NCBI GenBank assembly: GCA_036346225.1
Contig: JARFIW010001104.1
Span: 8,210,001-8,274,000 of the forward strand
From: Platerodrilus igneus
Taxonomy: Eukaryota > Arthropoda > Insecta > Coleoptera > Lycidae
Direction: 5' to 3'
Length of the DNA stretch: 64,000 nucleotides
The position numbers were made by a program, and so were the translations under genes. Positions 34,467 to 45,191 of the stretch are shown piece by piece; within the stretch, counting starts at the first letter, position 1; every line of letters begins with the position of its first letter. Under the pieces are notes generated by a model. It did no database searches and was not told the origin of the DNA. It saw only the letters and a program-made list of their open reading frames with translations.

Positions 34467-34517
<51 letters not shown>
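34408..34517. repeat. Two (TA)n tracts bounding the tRNA-like array (left)
   Basis: TA runs occupy about 34408-34446 and 34468-34517, separated by 21 bp. A matching (TA)n closes the array at 36118-36167. Confidence 0.95.
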
Positions 34518-34520
<3 letters not shown>

Positions 34521-34655
34521 GAGTAATCCACATTTGGAATGCAAATGAATGCTTAATATATATTAATAGTTATTAAGATGAAATGAAAACCCAACTTTGT
34601 ATTTAAAGTTGAATTACCATTTCAAATCGAACTAGTAATTGAAAACCACTAAAAA

Positions 34656-34728
34656 CGGCTACAGCAGGATTTGAACCTGCAACCTCTGATTCTCGGATCA
34701 GTGCTCTAACCAATTGAGCTATCTAGCC
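34656..34728 (-). tRNA. tRNA-like gene copy 1 (inverted), anticodon loop short
   Basis: On the minus strand it starts GGCTAGATAGCTC and ends CTGTAGCCG. Acceptor, D (GCTC/GAGC), anticodon (CTGAT/ATCAG) and T (GCAGG/CCTGC) stems can all form. Compared with the other copies one G is missing in the anticodon loop (6 nt instead of 7), so it is probably nonfunctional. Confidence 0.7.
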
Positions 34729-35146
34729 TAATTGTTTAGATGATGTTATATTAATACTACTGAAGCTTGGCCCTTGTTAATGATTTTCAATTACGTCTTG
34801 CATTTAAGGAAATTGAATCTAGTTATATACATAATTCATGTACTAATAACTTGATCATCCCATTTTGCAACGTTGAATAATACAAACATGTAATTATATT
34901 ATTATTAATAGAGAAGAGTAATCCACATTTGGAATGCAAATGAATGCTTAATATATATTAATAGTTATTAAGATGAAATGAAAACCCAACTTTGTATTTA
35001 AAGTTGATTAATGGGATGATCAAGTTATTAGTACATGAATTATGTATATAACTAGATTCAATTTCCTTAAATGCAAGACGTAATTGAAAATCATTAACAA
35101 GGGCCAAGCTTCAGTAGTATTAAGTATAACATCATCTAAACAATTA

Positions 35147-35220
35147 GGCTAGATAGCTCAATTGGTTAGAGCACTGATCCGGAGAATCAGAGGTTGCAGG
35201 TTCAAATCCTGCTGTAGCCG
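35147..35220 (+). tRNA. tRNA-like gene copy 2
   Basis: A full cloverleaf folds: 7-bp acceptor with one G-G mismatch, A box TAGCTCAATTGG, anticodon stem CTGAT/ATCAG with loop CCGGAGA, B box GGTTCAAATCC, discriminator G. Positions 34-36 would read GGA (Ser codon TCC), but the usual U33 is C and there is no long serine-type variable arm. Identity is therefore uncertain. Both Pol III promoter boxes are intact. No CCA is encoded, as expected in eukaryotes. Confidence 0.72.
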
Positions 35221-35546
35221 TTCTTTTAGTGGTTTTCAATTACTAGTTCGATTTGAAATGGTAATTCAACTTTAAATACAAAGTTGGGTTTTCATTTCAT
35301 CTTAATAACTATTAATATATATTAAGCATTCATTTGCATTCCAAATGTGGATTACTCTTCTCTATTAATAATAATATAATTACATGTTTGTATTATTCGA
35401 ACGTTGCAAAATGGGATGATCAAGTTATTAGTACATGAATTATGTATATAACTAGATTCAATTTCCTTAAATGCAAGACGTAATTGAAAATCATTAACAA
35501 GGGCCAAGCTTCAGTAGTATTAAGTATAACATCATCTAAACAATTA

Positions 35547-35620
35547 GGCTAGATAGCTCAATTGGTTAGAGCACTGATCCGGAGAATCAGAGGTTGCAGG
35601 TTCAAATCCTGCTGTAGCCG
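35547..35620 (+). tRNA. tRNA-like gene copy 3
   Basis: The sequence is the same as copy 2 over the whole cloverleaf, including loop CCGGAGA and both internal promoter boxes. It lies exactly 400 bp downstream of copy 2. Confidence 0.72.
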
Positions 35621-35948
35621 TTCTTTTAGTGGTTTTCAATTACTAGTTCGATTTGAAATGGTAATTCAACTTTAAATACAAAGTTGGGTTTTCATTTCAT
35701 CTTAATAACTATTAATATATATTAAGCATTCATTTGCGTTCCAAATGTGGATTACTCTTCTCTATTAATAATAATATAATTACATGTTTGTATTATTCCG
35801 AACGTTGCAAAAATGGGATGATCAAGTTATTAGTACATGAATTATGTATATAACTAGATTCAATTTCCTTAAATGCAAGACGTAATTGAAAATCATTAAC
35901 AAGGGCCAAGCTTCAGTAGTATTAAGTATAACATCATCTAAACAATTA

Positions 35949-36022
35949 GGCTAGATAGCTCAATTGGTTACAGCACTGATCCGGAGAATCAGAGGTTGCA
36001 GGTTCAAATCTTGCTGTAGCCG
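35949..36022 (+). tRNA. tRNA-like gene copy 4, mutated
   Basis: Same as copies 2 and 3 except for a G-to-C change at the start of the 3' D-stem strand (TTACAGC) and a C-to-T change in the T stem (AATCTTGC). These weaken the D and T stems. Spacing to copy 3 is 402 bp. Confidence 0.6.
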
Positions 36023-36111
36023 TTCTTTTAGTGGTTTTCAATTACTAGTTCGATTTGAAATGGTAATTCAACTTTAAATACAAAGTTGGGTTTTCATTTC
36101 ATCTTAATAAC

Positions 36112-36117
<6 letters not shown>

Positions 36118-36167
<50 letters not shown>
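36118..36167. repeat. (TA)n closing the tRNA-like array
   Basis: About 25 TA units directly follow the truncated last unit. Confidence 0.95.
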
Positions 36168-36172
<5 letters not shown>

Positions 36173-38254
36173 CCTGCTAACAATTCTGCGTCCTTACAAA
36201 GTTGATACGTTTTGGCGTCCACCAGAAATAGCGGAAATAGGTCATTACATATGTGGAGTATATTGTTGTTTATTTCTTCAAGAAGCCCAAAATCACAAAA
36301 GCAATGTAAAATAGTAAAATATATAGATATACACTATTTTGTATTTTCCTATCATTGTAGAGTCCTTTCAAAGCCATTTAATTTTGCATCCGTCGTATAT
36401 CTCCTTTCATTTTACATTAAATCTAATATCACATTTGCTTCCTGCAGCGTTGTCAATAACTTTTTAAAGTAACAGAGATGAAACATACAATTAATACCTT
36501 AAGAGAGACTAAGATATGAGTAATTGGACATTCTACATTTAATCGTTTGTTTTTCTGTTGCCTGGCGACTTCAAACGTTCCAGTAGTATTGTTATCAGAT
36601 GGTAAGTGAATAAACTTACAACATCAATATTCGACCGCTTTCTGATGATATTAATACTACTTGTCTCTCAAAGTGCTGCGTACGCATTATAATACTCTAC
36701 TTTTTATCGATGCGCTGTTAAATTAAAACATGTGTAGGCATTATCAATGTTTTATAAATTATATCAGGATGTAACATTAAATGTCATTTTAAATTATTAT
36801 CATAGCTTTCCATGATCAAGAAGTGGTTTAGATTTCAAATTTGATGACCTTTTTCTTTAATACAAAACGTTAATTCTATTAATTCTAGAAAGGCTGGTAG
36901 TTTTTACATCTTATCGATACGCTTGTGTAAATCAAGACGTTAAAACGGTTTATTTTGGTGCAGGCATCAGAAAATAAATGTTCGATAAATTTATTTTAAC
37001 TTATTTTGCTTTTGCATACGCTAATTGATTTTATTGGTGTGATGATTATACAATTATTTAATTGGAGCTGAACATCGCGGTGGGTATTATTCAATAACTA
37101 GCAATGATTCAACTGCACTACAGAAACTGTTTTACCGTCGGCATTTTGAGAATGAGCTGCTACTTGCATGAATGATATCAAAGCTCGAATCGTAAGCAGA
37201 AACGATCATCCACTTCGTGAAATTACTAAAAGAGTAGTTCCGGTTTGTAAAAAACATTATCACCATTTTTCTATGAAACCACTTAAATTCTTTTTTTAAT
37301 TCTTTACCAATGTTTGATGGAATTTAAAACACAAATACAAATTATTAAAAAAGCTGCATTCGTTCGTGGTGTTAATTGACTAATAGAGCGTGCATTTAAA
37401 TGTGCAGACGCCACCGTTTCCGACAATTTTAAGCCAAAAATGAAAATAAAAGGAATTCTGTGGAACACGTTTAAAGCGCACCGCCAAATATTTTAAAGAA
37501 AGTCTCTTGCACACTTTAACAAAAGATGCTGAAGAGATTATGGGTTAGGAAAATCTTTAACTTGAAATACAAATTTTTTTTTGGATATTGTAAAAATAAT
37601 TTCCTTGTCAGTACAATATTTGGTCATTCCTATGTTCGTTTAGATGCATAAAGCGTTCTCGTATACTTTATTGACATATTTGCATTAAAATGTCTACAAA
37701 ATGGTTTAATGTAGGGGTATGTAAAGCTAATTATGGTTTATAGTATGTATGTTTATTGTACGATCTGAGAAACCTGCTATAATGGAACATAGTAATTAAC
37801 GACAGTCTACCTTACACTAAAATTTCAAAACTTAATCACTTCACAATATAACTTTGTTGGTGCGAAAATGGGCAAAAGGCTTTGTGTGCATCACCTGAAC
37901 TTATTTAAATACAATACTCAAAAGTAGTTCTGAGAAACAGATTTTTTTTTGTTTTTTTTTCAGGGCAATACCCAGTTTTTCGTTAGCCTTTACTTCTGCC
38001 TGAACTCTGAGATGACGCTAGCCATCCTGAAAAAATATTTTATTTGTATTATCCACATTTTAGAAAAAGCAGGCTTTATTGAAATTTTTTTAACAAAAGG
38101 TTATTTTAGAATTATTTTACTATTATGATATAATTCGATTTATGTGAAAGAATACTGAAGATATTGTTCCAGAACCAGCAATAAGAGAAGTGATTGAGAA
38201 ACATAAATCCCTGACCGTTTACAAAATTAGATGTTTGTGATGTAGGTATCTTCC
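36168..38254. other. Intron sequence, nothing recognised
   Basis: Roughly 2.1 kb of AT-rich sequence with only short unconvincing frames and no repeat symmetry that I can name. Confidence 0.45.
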
Positions 38255-38466
38255 TTTATGTTGTGTGTTAGACAACGGTTTAGGAATCAAGTAAAAGACT
38301 TTAGAAACTACCCAGAAGCAGATATAGACACTGACCACAACATCGTAATTATGAAGGCCGCACATAAATTATAAAATTCGAAAAAAAGAAACAAAAAAAG
38401 GCACTTTGACTTAGAGAAACTAAAAGATAAAGATATTCAACAAATATTTGAAAAAAGTTAAATGAA

Positions 38467-38859
38467 TTGCTAAAAGATATCGGGAAAATATCTGATACTA
38501 AGGAAGTAGAAACAGAATGGAATAACATTAAATCCAGCCTAGGCATGGCTGGCAGAGATATTCTGGGGTATACACAAAAAGAAAATACCAAACCATGGAC
38601 AACAAAGGATATCATGAATTTAATAGAAGAAAGACAAATATACAAAAATAAATCAAATGAAACAGGAAAACAGAGATACGAAGTCATAAAATGGGAAATT
38701 ATTCGCAAATGCAGAAAAGCTAAAGAACAATGGATTGATGAAAAATGCAAAGAGATACAAACTAAGATAGAAATAGGAAAAACAGAAGAGGCATACAAAC
38801 TAATTAGAATCAATTTTAGGGATATAAAACCGTATAGCAAAAATATAAAGAACGCATGA
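38467..38859 (+). pseudogene. RTE-like ORF2 linker between endonuclease and RT
   Basis: 130 open codons rich in Lys and Glu with NTKPWTTKDIMNLIEERQIY and KCRKAKEQWIDEKC. The KPW-x-T-x-x-I-x-x-L-I-E-E-R pattern is the usual linker after the endonuclease in this LINE group. The frame stops at 38857 and continues in broken form to the mariner insertion. Confidence 0.65.
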
Positions 38860-39061
38860 GGAAACAACATTATAGAAAATGTAGAGAAAGTGGGTAGATA
38901 GCAACAATATATAGGGAATTTATATGCAGAAGAGGAACCGTCTGCATGAGAACAGAAATCAGACATTGAAAATGATGACTTGGGATATCCTATACTTAGA
39001 AATCAGTTTGAATTAGCATTAAAAGGTTTGAAAAATAGTAAGGCTTCGGGTACAGATATTA

Positions 39062-40339
39062 CATCACTCAATAAGTCCGTAGGATGATACATAGATGGCG
39101 TTGCTATGTAATAATCCATATGATTTGTAGGAAGTACTAACCTTAAAAAGATATCTGTCAAAAATTCATGACAATCCGACGATTAGTTTACAAGTTACAG
39201 AGGTTTAAGTGACGATACTTTTGAGTTTTTCACAAAAATGAATTCCAAGCAATTTCGCGTGTTGATTTATCATTGCTTTTGATGGGTAAAATACCATCGC
39301 AGCCAAAGCATGGCTTGATAAGTGTTATCCGGGCTCTGCTCCATCGAGACAAACGGTGGAGAAGTGGTTTGCTGATTTTAAACGTGGCCGTACAGACACT
39401 GACGATGCTGAACGCTCTGGAAGGCCAATTGAGGTGGTTACACCGGAAAACATCAAAAAAGTCCACCGAATCGTTTTGGAAAACAGAAAAGTGAAATTGC
39501 GTGAGATAGCTGACACCTTGAAGATATCAGAAGGCAGTGTGCACACTATTTTGCATGAACATTTGTCCATGAGAAAGCTGTTCTCAAAGTGGGTGCCGCG
39601 TTTGCTCACAGTAGACCAAAAACAACAACGTGTCGATGATTCTGAGAGCTGTTTGGAGCTGTTCAACCGGAATAAAAGGACTTTTGCGTCGGTATGTGAC
39701 AATGGATGAAACATGGATCCACCACCACACTCCAGAGTCTAATCGGCAGTCAGCTGAGTGGACTGCAGCCGGAGAACCACGTCCGGCGACCAAAATCGCA
39801 AAAGTCGGCTGGTAAGGTTTTGGCGTCTGTATTTTGGGATGCGCACGGAATTTTGTACATCGACTATCTTGAGAAAGGAAGAAGAATCAACAGCGAATAC
39901 TACATGGCATTATTAGTGCGTTTGAAGGAAGAAATTGCCAAAAACGGCCACACATGAAGAAGAAAAACTTCTCTTTCACCAAGACAATGCACCGTGTCAC
40001 AAGTCGATCGCAACGATGGCCAAATTGCACCAATTGGGCTTCGAATTGCTTCCCACCCACCGTATTCTCCAGATTTGGCCCCAGCGACTACTACCTGTTC
40101 GCAGACCTGAAAAAATGCTCGCCGGAAAAAATTTGGCTCGGATGAAGAGGTGATCGCTGAAACTGAAGCTTATTTTGAGGCCAAAGACGAATTGTTTTAC
40201 AAAAAAGGTATCGAAATGCTAGAACGGCGTTGGACTGATTGTATCACTCTTGAAGGAATGTATGTTGATGAATAAAATCGAATTTTGCCAAAAAAATGTG
40301 TTTTTCTTAGTTATCCTACGGACTTATTGAGTGATGTGT
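39062..40339 (+). mobile_element. irritans-type mariner inserted in LINE
   Basis: Both ends carry CATCACTCAATAAGTCCGTA (39062-39081; complement at 40317-40336). The flanking TA dinucleotides (39060-39061 and 40340-40341) duplicate the target. Removing the element rejoins the LINE reading frame (GTDI then VQAETL). The 1,278-bp length is normal for mariner. The left end lacks about three bases relative to the right. Confidence 0.92.
39238..40275 (+). pseudogene. mariner transposase (Himar1-like), frameshifted
   Basis: ATG at 39238-39240 opens an N-terminal helix-turn-helix region (KQFRVLIYHCF, GRTDTDDAERSGRP, LREIADTLKISEGSV). The D,D34D catalytic blocks are MDETWIHHHTPESNRQSAEW near 39704, HQDNAPCHKS near 39974 and a third Asp in a PDLAPSDYYLF-type segment near 40075. 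The protein ends at TAA 40273-40275. Shifts near 39270, 39670, 39785, 39950 and 40060 break it. Irritans-subfamily similarity is strong throughout, from memory of the family. Confidence 0.88.
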
Positions 40340-40341
40340 TA

Positions 40342-41820
40342 AGGTGCAAGCAGAAACTCTAAAAGCCGCTGGACAAGCAGTAACTGAACGTCTTTTCCAA
40401 CTTGTAAGCTATATGTATGAGACAGGCGAGATACCAAAAAATTTCAAACGTAACATCATATAACCATACCAAAAAAGAAAGGCGCGGATAGAAGTGAAAA
40501 TTTTTGAACAATATTTTTAACAGCACACGTATCATAAATATTAACTAGAATTGTACAAAGGCGAATAGAAAAACGAGCTGAAGAAATACTAGGAGAAGCC
40601 AATTTGGGTTTCGGCAAAATAGAGGAACACGGGAGGCTATTTTAGTTATGAGGGTGATGATGGAAAAAACAATAGAAAAGGGGGAAATGTGTAGGCTAGC
40701 TCAGAATAGAAATCAATGGAGATACGCATCCAACCAGTCCCAAGATAGATAAATTAATGACGAAAAAAGTAACTGTACTTCAACATGATGATTATTATAA
40801 CCAACTACAAGTATTGGTTTGGCAATATTCTCGAATAATGTTAATTGTGTGCAAGGATTTACTGGAAAACTATTAATTCGGCAAATGTCTAAGTGTTGGG
40901 AGATCTTGGCAGCCATGGCTGCTTAATCCCCTTCACTGAATCTCGGTGAAATAGGGCATAAAATTAGAAAACAATAGAAGGGGAACCGAGCTGTATACAG
41001 GATGTGTGAGAATTTCAGGGAACTGTATAGGCTAGCTCAGAGTATAAATAAGTGCAGATACGTGTCCAACCAGTTTTGAGACGGAACCCTAATAACGAAA
41101 AAATAAGGGCAGATAAATCTGATGATTATTATAAACAACTACAGGTGTTGGTTGTGAAATATCTGCAAACTAATGTTGACTGTGCGAAAGATATATTGGA
41201 AAAAATATTAAATTGGTAAATGTTCGAGTGCTAGGGGAACTTGGCAGCGACAAGCTACTTACCACTCTTCACAATCACTGAATGTCGGAGGAATAAGGTA
41301 ATAATTGTAAAACAATTGAAGGGGACCGAACTGCATCTAACAAGAAAGAACAGCGCCTATAATGAAAGACAACAAACATAGAAACAAGAAGGAAATTGTT
41401 GAAAGTATATGTGTGGAGCACACCACAGTATGCCTATGAAATACGGACAGTAGGAAAAGTGGACAGAAAAACGGTAGCAGCCTTTTAGAATGTTGTGCTT
41501 CAGATGTATGAGGAAGATAGCATGGACAGACAAAGTTAATAACAATTAGGTTATAGAAATAGTAGGAGAACAAGGATATCTGTGGAAAAAAATAGGAGAA
41601 ATAGAAGGGCAAAACGTGTTCTAAGGCATTTTTGGGGAATAGTATGGGATATATTACAAGCAGAGATAGGAAAAAGGATGTAAATTTAGACCCAGATCAG
41701 ATAGTGATAGAAGCAGACAGTGCAAGTTTCAGGGAAATGCGTAGGTTAGTTCAGAATAGGAAATAATGATAGTACGCGCCTAACCAGTTACACGACTGAA
41801 GACCTAATGATGATGAAGGG
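40342..41820 (+). pseudogene. RTE-like ORF2 remnants and duplicated 3' region
   Basis: 40342-40460 is readable RT sequence (ERLFQLVSYMYETGEIPKNF). 40460-40685 is frameshifted RT. At about 40685 the C-terminal CRLAQNRNQWRYASNQS block follows. Units with TAGGCTAGCTCAGA at about 40690 and 41028 repeat with a period of about 340 bp. 41330-41760 is a second, more decayed ORF2 C-terminus (VWDILQAEIGK near 41650). Confidence 0.55.
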
Positions 41821-44400
41821 TTGCTGCTATCACCAAAACTAACTTACATACCATTGCTGATAGATGTTTTGATTGTAGGCTACTAAGCATTGCATTAAAA
41901 AAAATTTTAAAGTTTTCTGTTGAACCGTTTACGAGCTATAATATTTTCCTGTATAAGAGTTGCTGCCACCTCCCAAGACTGACCTTCGTGCGCTGTTGGC
42001 GGTGTTTATTTTTAGAACAGATTATTAGAGGAATGCATGTGAATATTTTGTTCCAGTCTTATAGGAGGTACAATTTATTTAGTTTAAGGGTTGCTGCTAC
42101 CCTCAAGACTGGTTTTGGTGCACTGTTGTTGGTGGATGTTTTTGTTATACATTATTAAGCATTGTATGTGCAAATTTTGAAAACTTTCTATCAAGTCGTT
42201 TACGAGCTATAATGTTTTTTAGTAATCCCCAAGACTGGCTTTCGCCAACCGTTGACAGTGTTTATCTTGGTAATAGACAATTAAATGATTGTATGTAGAA
42301 GGTTTTTACCTGGACCTGTACGAGGTACAATTTATTTAGTTTAAGGGTTGTTGCTATTCCCAAGACTAACATTCGTGTGCTTCTAGTGGTGTTTATGTTT
42401 GTAGTAGACTATTAGGACTATTAGAGAATTGCATGTGAAACTTATTTTCCACTCCTTTACGAGGTACAGTTTATTTAGTTTAATGGTTGCTGCTACCTCG
42501 AAGACTGGCTTTGGCACAGCATTGCCTGAGAGTAGTTTTGAAGGAAACTATTAGAAAGATTGCATGTGAAAATTTAAAAATTGTATCGTACTGTTTATAA
42601 ACTATAATGTTTTTTAGTATAGAGGTTGCTGCCGTCCCCAAGACTAGCTTTAATGCACCGATGCTAGTAAATATTTTTATATTAAATTATAGGATTGCAT
42701 GTGATAACTTAAAAATTTTTACATCGCACCGTTTACGAACTACAATTTCTTTTAATGTAGGGGTTACTTTCACCCCCAAAGCTGGCTTTCACGTGCCGTG
42801 TGTTTATTTTTGTAATAGTGTGTTGGATGATTTCATGTTAAAACTATAAAAAATTTTAGTCAGGTACGATTTATTTAGTTTAGGGGTTGTTGCCACCCCA
42901 GCCTAACTTTGGCATACCATTGCTGGTAGATGTTTTTATTGTAGGCTATTACGCATTGCATTTGAAAATTTTTAAAGTTTTCTGTTGAACCGTCTACGAG
43001 CTATAATATTTTCCTGTATAAGGGTTGCTGCCACCTCCCAAAACTGATCTTCGTGCGTTGTTGGCGGTGTTTATTTTTAGAACAGATTATTAGAGGATTG
43101 CACGTGAAAATTTTTTTCCAGTCTTATACGAGGTACAATTTATTTAGTTTAAGGGTTGCTGCTACCCTCAACACTGGTTTTGGTGCACTGTTGTTGGTGG
43201 ATGTTTCTGTTATTCATTATTAAGCATTGTATGTGCAGATTTTGAAAACTTTCTATCAAGCCGTTTACGAACTATAATGTTTTTTAGTATAGGGGTTGCT
43301 GCAATCCCCAAGACTGGCTTTCCCCAACCGTTGACGGCGTTTATCTTTGCAATAAACTATTAAAGGATTGCATGTGGAAATTTTTTACCCAGTCCTGTAC
43401 GCGGTACAATTTATTTAGTTTAAGGGTTGTTGCCACCCCAAGACTGACCTTCGTGTGCTTCTAGTGGTGTTTGTGTTTGTAGTAGACTATTAGAACTATT
43501 AGAGAATTGCACGTGGAGCTTGTTTTCCACCCCTTTACGAGGTACATTTTATTTTGTTTAAGGGGTGCTGCTACCCTCAAGACTGGCTTTGGCACAGTAT
43601 TGCCTGAGAGTAGTTTTGAAGGAAACTATTAAAAGATTGCATGTGAAAATTTTTAAAAATTGTGTATCGTGCCGTTTATGAACTATACTGTTTTTCAGTA
43701 TAGGGGTTGCTGCCGTCCCCAAGACTGGTTTTAATGCACCGTTGCTAGTAAATAGTTTTGTATTAAATTATAGGATTGCATGTGACAATTTAAAATCTTT
43801 TACATTGGACTGTTTACGAACTACAATTTCTTTCAATGTAGGGGCTACTTTCATCCTCAAAGCCGGCTTTCACGTCCCGTTACGTGTGTTTATTTTTGTA
43901 ATAGTGTGTTGGATGATTTCATGTTAAAACTATAAAAAAATTTAACCAGATACAATTTATTTAGTTTAGGGGTTGTTTCCACCCCAAGACTGGCTTTGGC
44001 TCACCATTGCTAGTGGATGAGTATTTTATAGACTCTTAAACAGTGCATGCGAAAATTTTTAAATTCTTCCAACGAGTTGTTTAGGAGCTTAACATTTTTT
44101 TAGCATAGGGGTTGCTGCCACCCTCTAGACTGACTTTGGTACAAGGTTGCTGACTGATGATTTGTAATGTACTATTAAAGGATTGTATACAAATCTTAAA
44201 AATTTTCTATCCCGTTATTTACGAGCTATAATTTTTGTAATATAGGGGTTGCTGCCACCCCCAAGACGGCTTTTGTGGACCTTTTGTTGATGGATATTTC
44301 TATTATAAACAATTGGAGGATTGGATGCAAACGTTTTGAATATTTTCTATTGCGTTATTTATGAGTTATAATTTATTCAGTGTAAGGGTGAAACTATTCC
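41815..44400. repeat. Satellite with 8-monomer higher-order repeat
   Basis: About 20 diverged monomers of 120-140 bp. Each has a GGGTTGCTGCCACC-like start, a CAAGACTGGCTTT-like block and a TTTACGAGCTATAAT-like block. Monomer starts fall near 41822, 41957, 42089, 42218, 42347, 42486, 42624 and 42763. The series then repeats at 42886, 43021, 43153, 43286, 43425, 43563, 43698 and 43835, giving a higher-order period of about 1,065-1,085 bp. Extra monomers run to about 44400. Corresponding monomers of the two periods match far better than neighbours do. Confidence 0.9.
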
Positions 44401-45127
44401 TTAAGTATGATAAGGGAGAATTGTGTGCAAAATTATAAGTACCAATGTAGTCAGACACAATTTGCAAAATTCGAAATCTATATGTAAATATTTGTAATAA
44501 AATATTTAAATTATATTTTCTAAGCTTCACAAAATCGTTGCTAGAAAACAGTAAATAACATCATACACATGTAGAAATATGATAGGACATCATTTATACG
44601 ATTTTGCAACCCAAAAAAATTAATAAATCCCTCAAGTACAAGATATATATTAGTAGACAAAAGTTTGCATTCTCTGAAACTATACGGATGCAACTTCTAC
44701 ATAACTGTTCGTTGCCCTATCATCTAAGCAGACTAACTGGTGCCACGCTCTGTTGCCATTTAGCGGATGTAAAGATAATAACATAATGAAATATTACGTA
44801 TATTAAAATATATTCTGTGGCGCCCTTGACGGAAAATCGCTAGACTAAAACTATACGATTCCTGTACATTTTCCTATCAATTTTTAAGTCACTTTGTGTT
44901 TCTTAAATATTTAAAATAGAAATTTGTACAAAAACTCATTTACTTTGATGTATTCCAAATCCTACCAATTTAGGTCTTCTTCCATATAAATATCTTAGCC
45001 AAAGAAATTCCATGTCAATAACGCCAAAAGTTAAAGGTTTATCTTGCGTCCGATATACGGTAGTAAGTTTACAAGGGACATAAGTTTAAATGTAAATTTC
45101 GGTCTATCGGGTGCAAAATGATAGTAG

Positions 45128-45131
<4 letters not shown>
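44401..45131. other. Intron sequence, nothing recognised
   Basis: AT-rich sequence between the satellite and the next (TA)n, with no frame or repeat that I can name. Confidence 0.5.

Positions 45132-45166
<35 letters not shown>
45132..45166. repeat. (TA)n left of Penelope-like inverted repeat
   Basis: About 17 TA units, followed within 30 bp by the left copy of the inverted repeat. Confidence 0.93.
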
Positions 45167-45171
<5 letters not shown>

Positions 45172-45191
45172 GTAATATTGACTGTTTTATA

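Larger units (their letters stand above)
34518..36117. repeat. Palindromic/tandem array of about 400-bp tRNA-bearing units
   Basis: One unit lies inverted at about 34518-34910, followed by a 95-bp inverted partial copy (34913-35007). Three direct units follow, beginning at about 35009, 35409 and 35811. Each unit contains a tRNA-like gene plus the same flanks (GGGATGATCAAGTTATTAG upstream, TTTTAGTGGTTTTCAATTAC downstream). Identity between units is very high by eye, so the duplication is recent. The last unit is cut at the right (TA)n. This is not a typical dispersed SINE arrangement. Confidence 0.9.
38255..41820 (+). mobile_element. RTE-like LINE, split by mariner and internally deleted
   Basis: The endonuclease end (RNQVKDFRNYPEADIDTDHN) is near 38290-38340. 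The linker frame is 38467-38859, and the start of the RT (LALKGLKNSKASGTDI) runs to 39061. A mariner occupies 39062-40339, and the RT frame resumes at 40342 (VQAETLKAAGQAV, YMYETGEIPKNFKRN). It degrades and jumps at about 40685 to the ORF2 C-terminal CRLAQNRNQW block. The 3' part repeats the compound arrangement seen at 10289-11518: two tandem UTR units, a second degenerate ORF2 end at 41330-41760, and an ATGATGATGA tail at 41809-41818, directly before the satellite. Confidence 0.7.

Noticed and set aside
35147..35220. Functional tRNA-Ser(GGA)
   Set aside because: The anticodon position reads GGA, but U33 is replaced and the variable arm is not serine-type, so isotype and function are not claimed.
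38349..38966. Long minus-strand hydrophobic frame resembling a membrane protein
   Set aside because: It is the antisense of the Lys/Glu-rich RTE-like linker (38467-38859); the hydrophobicity is a complement effect.
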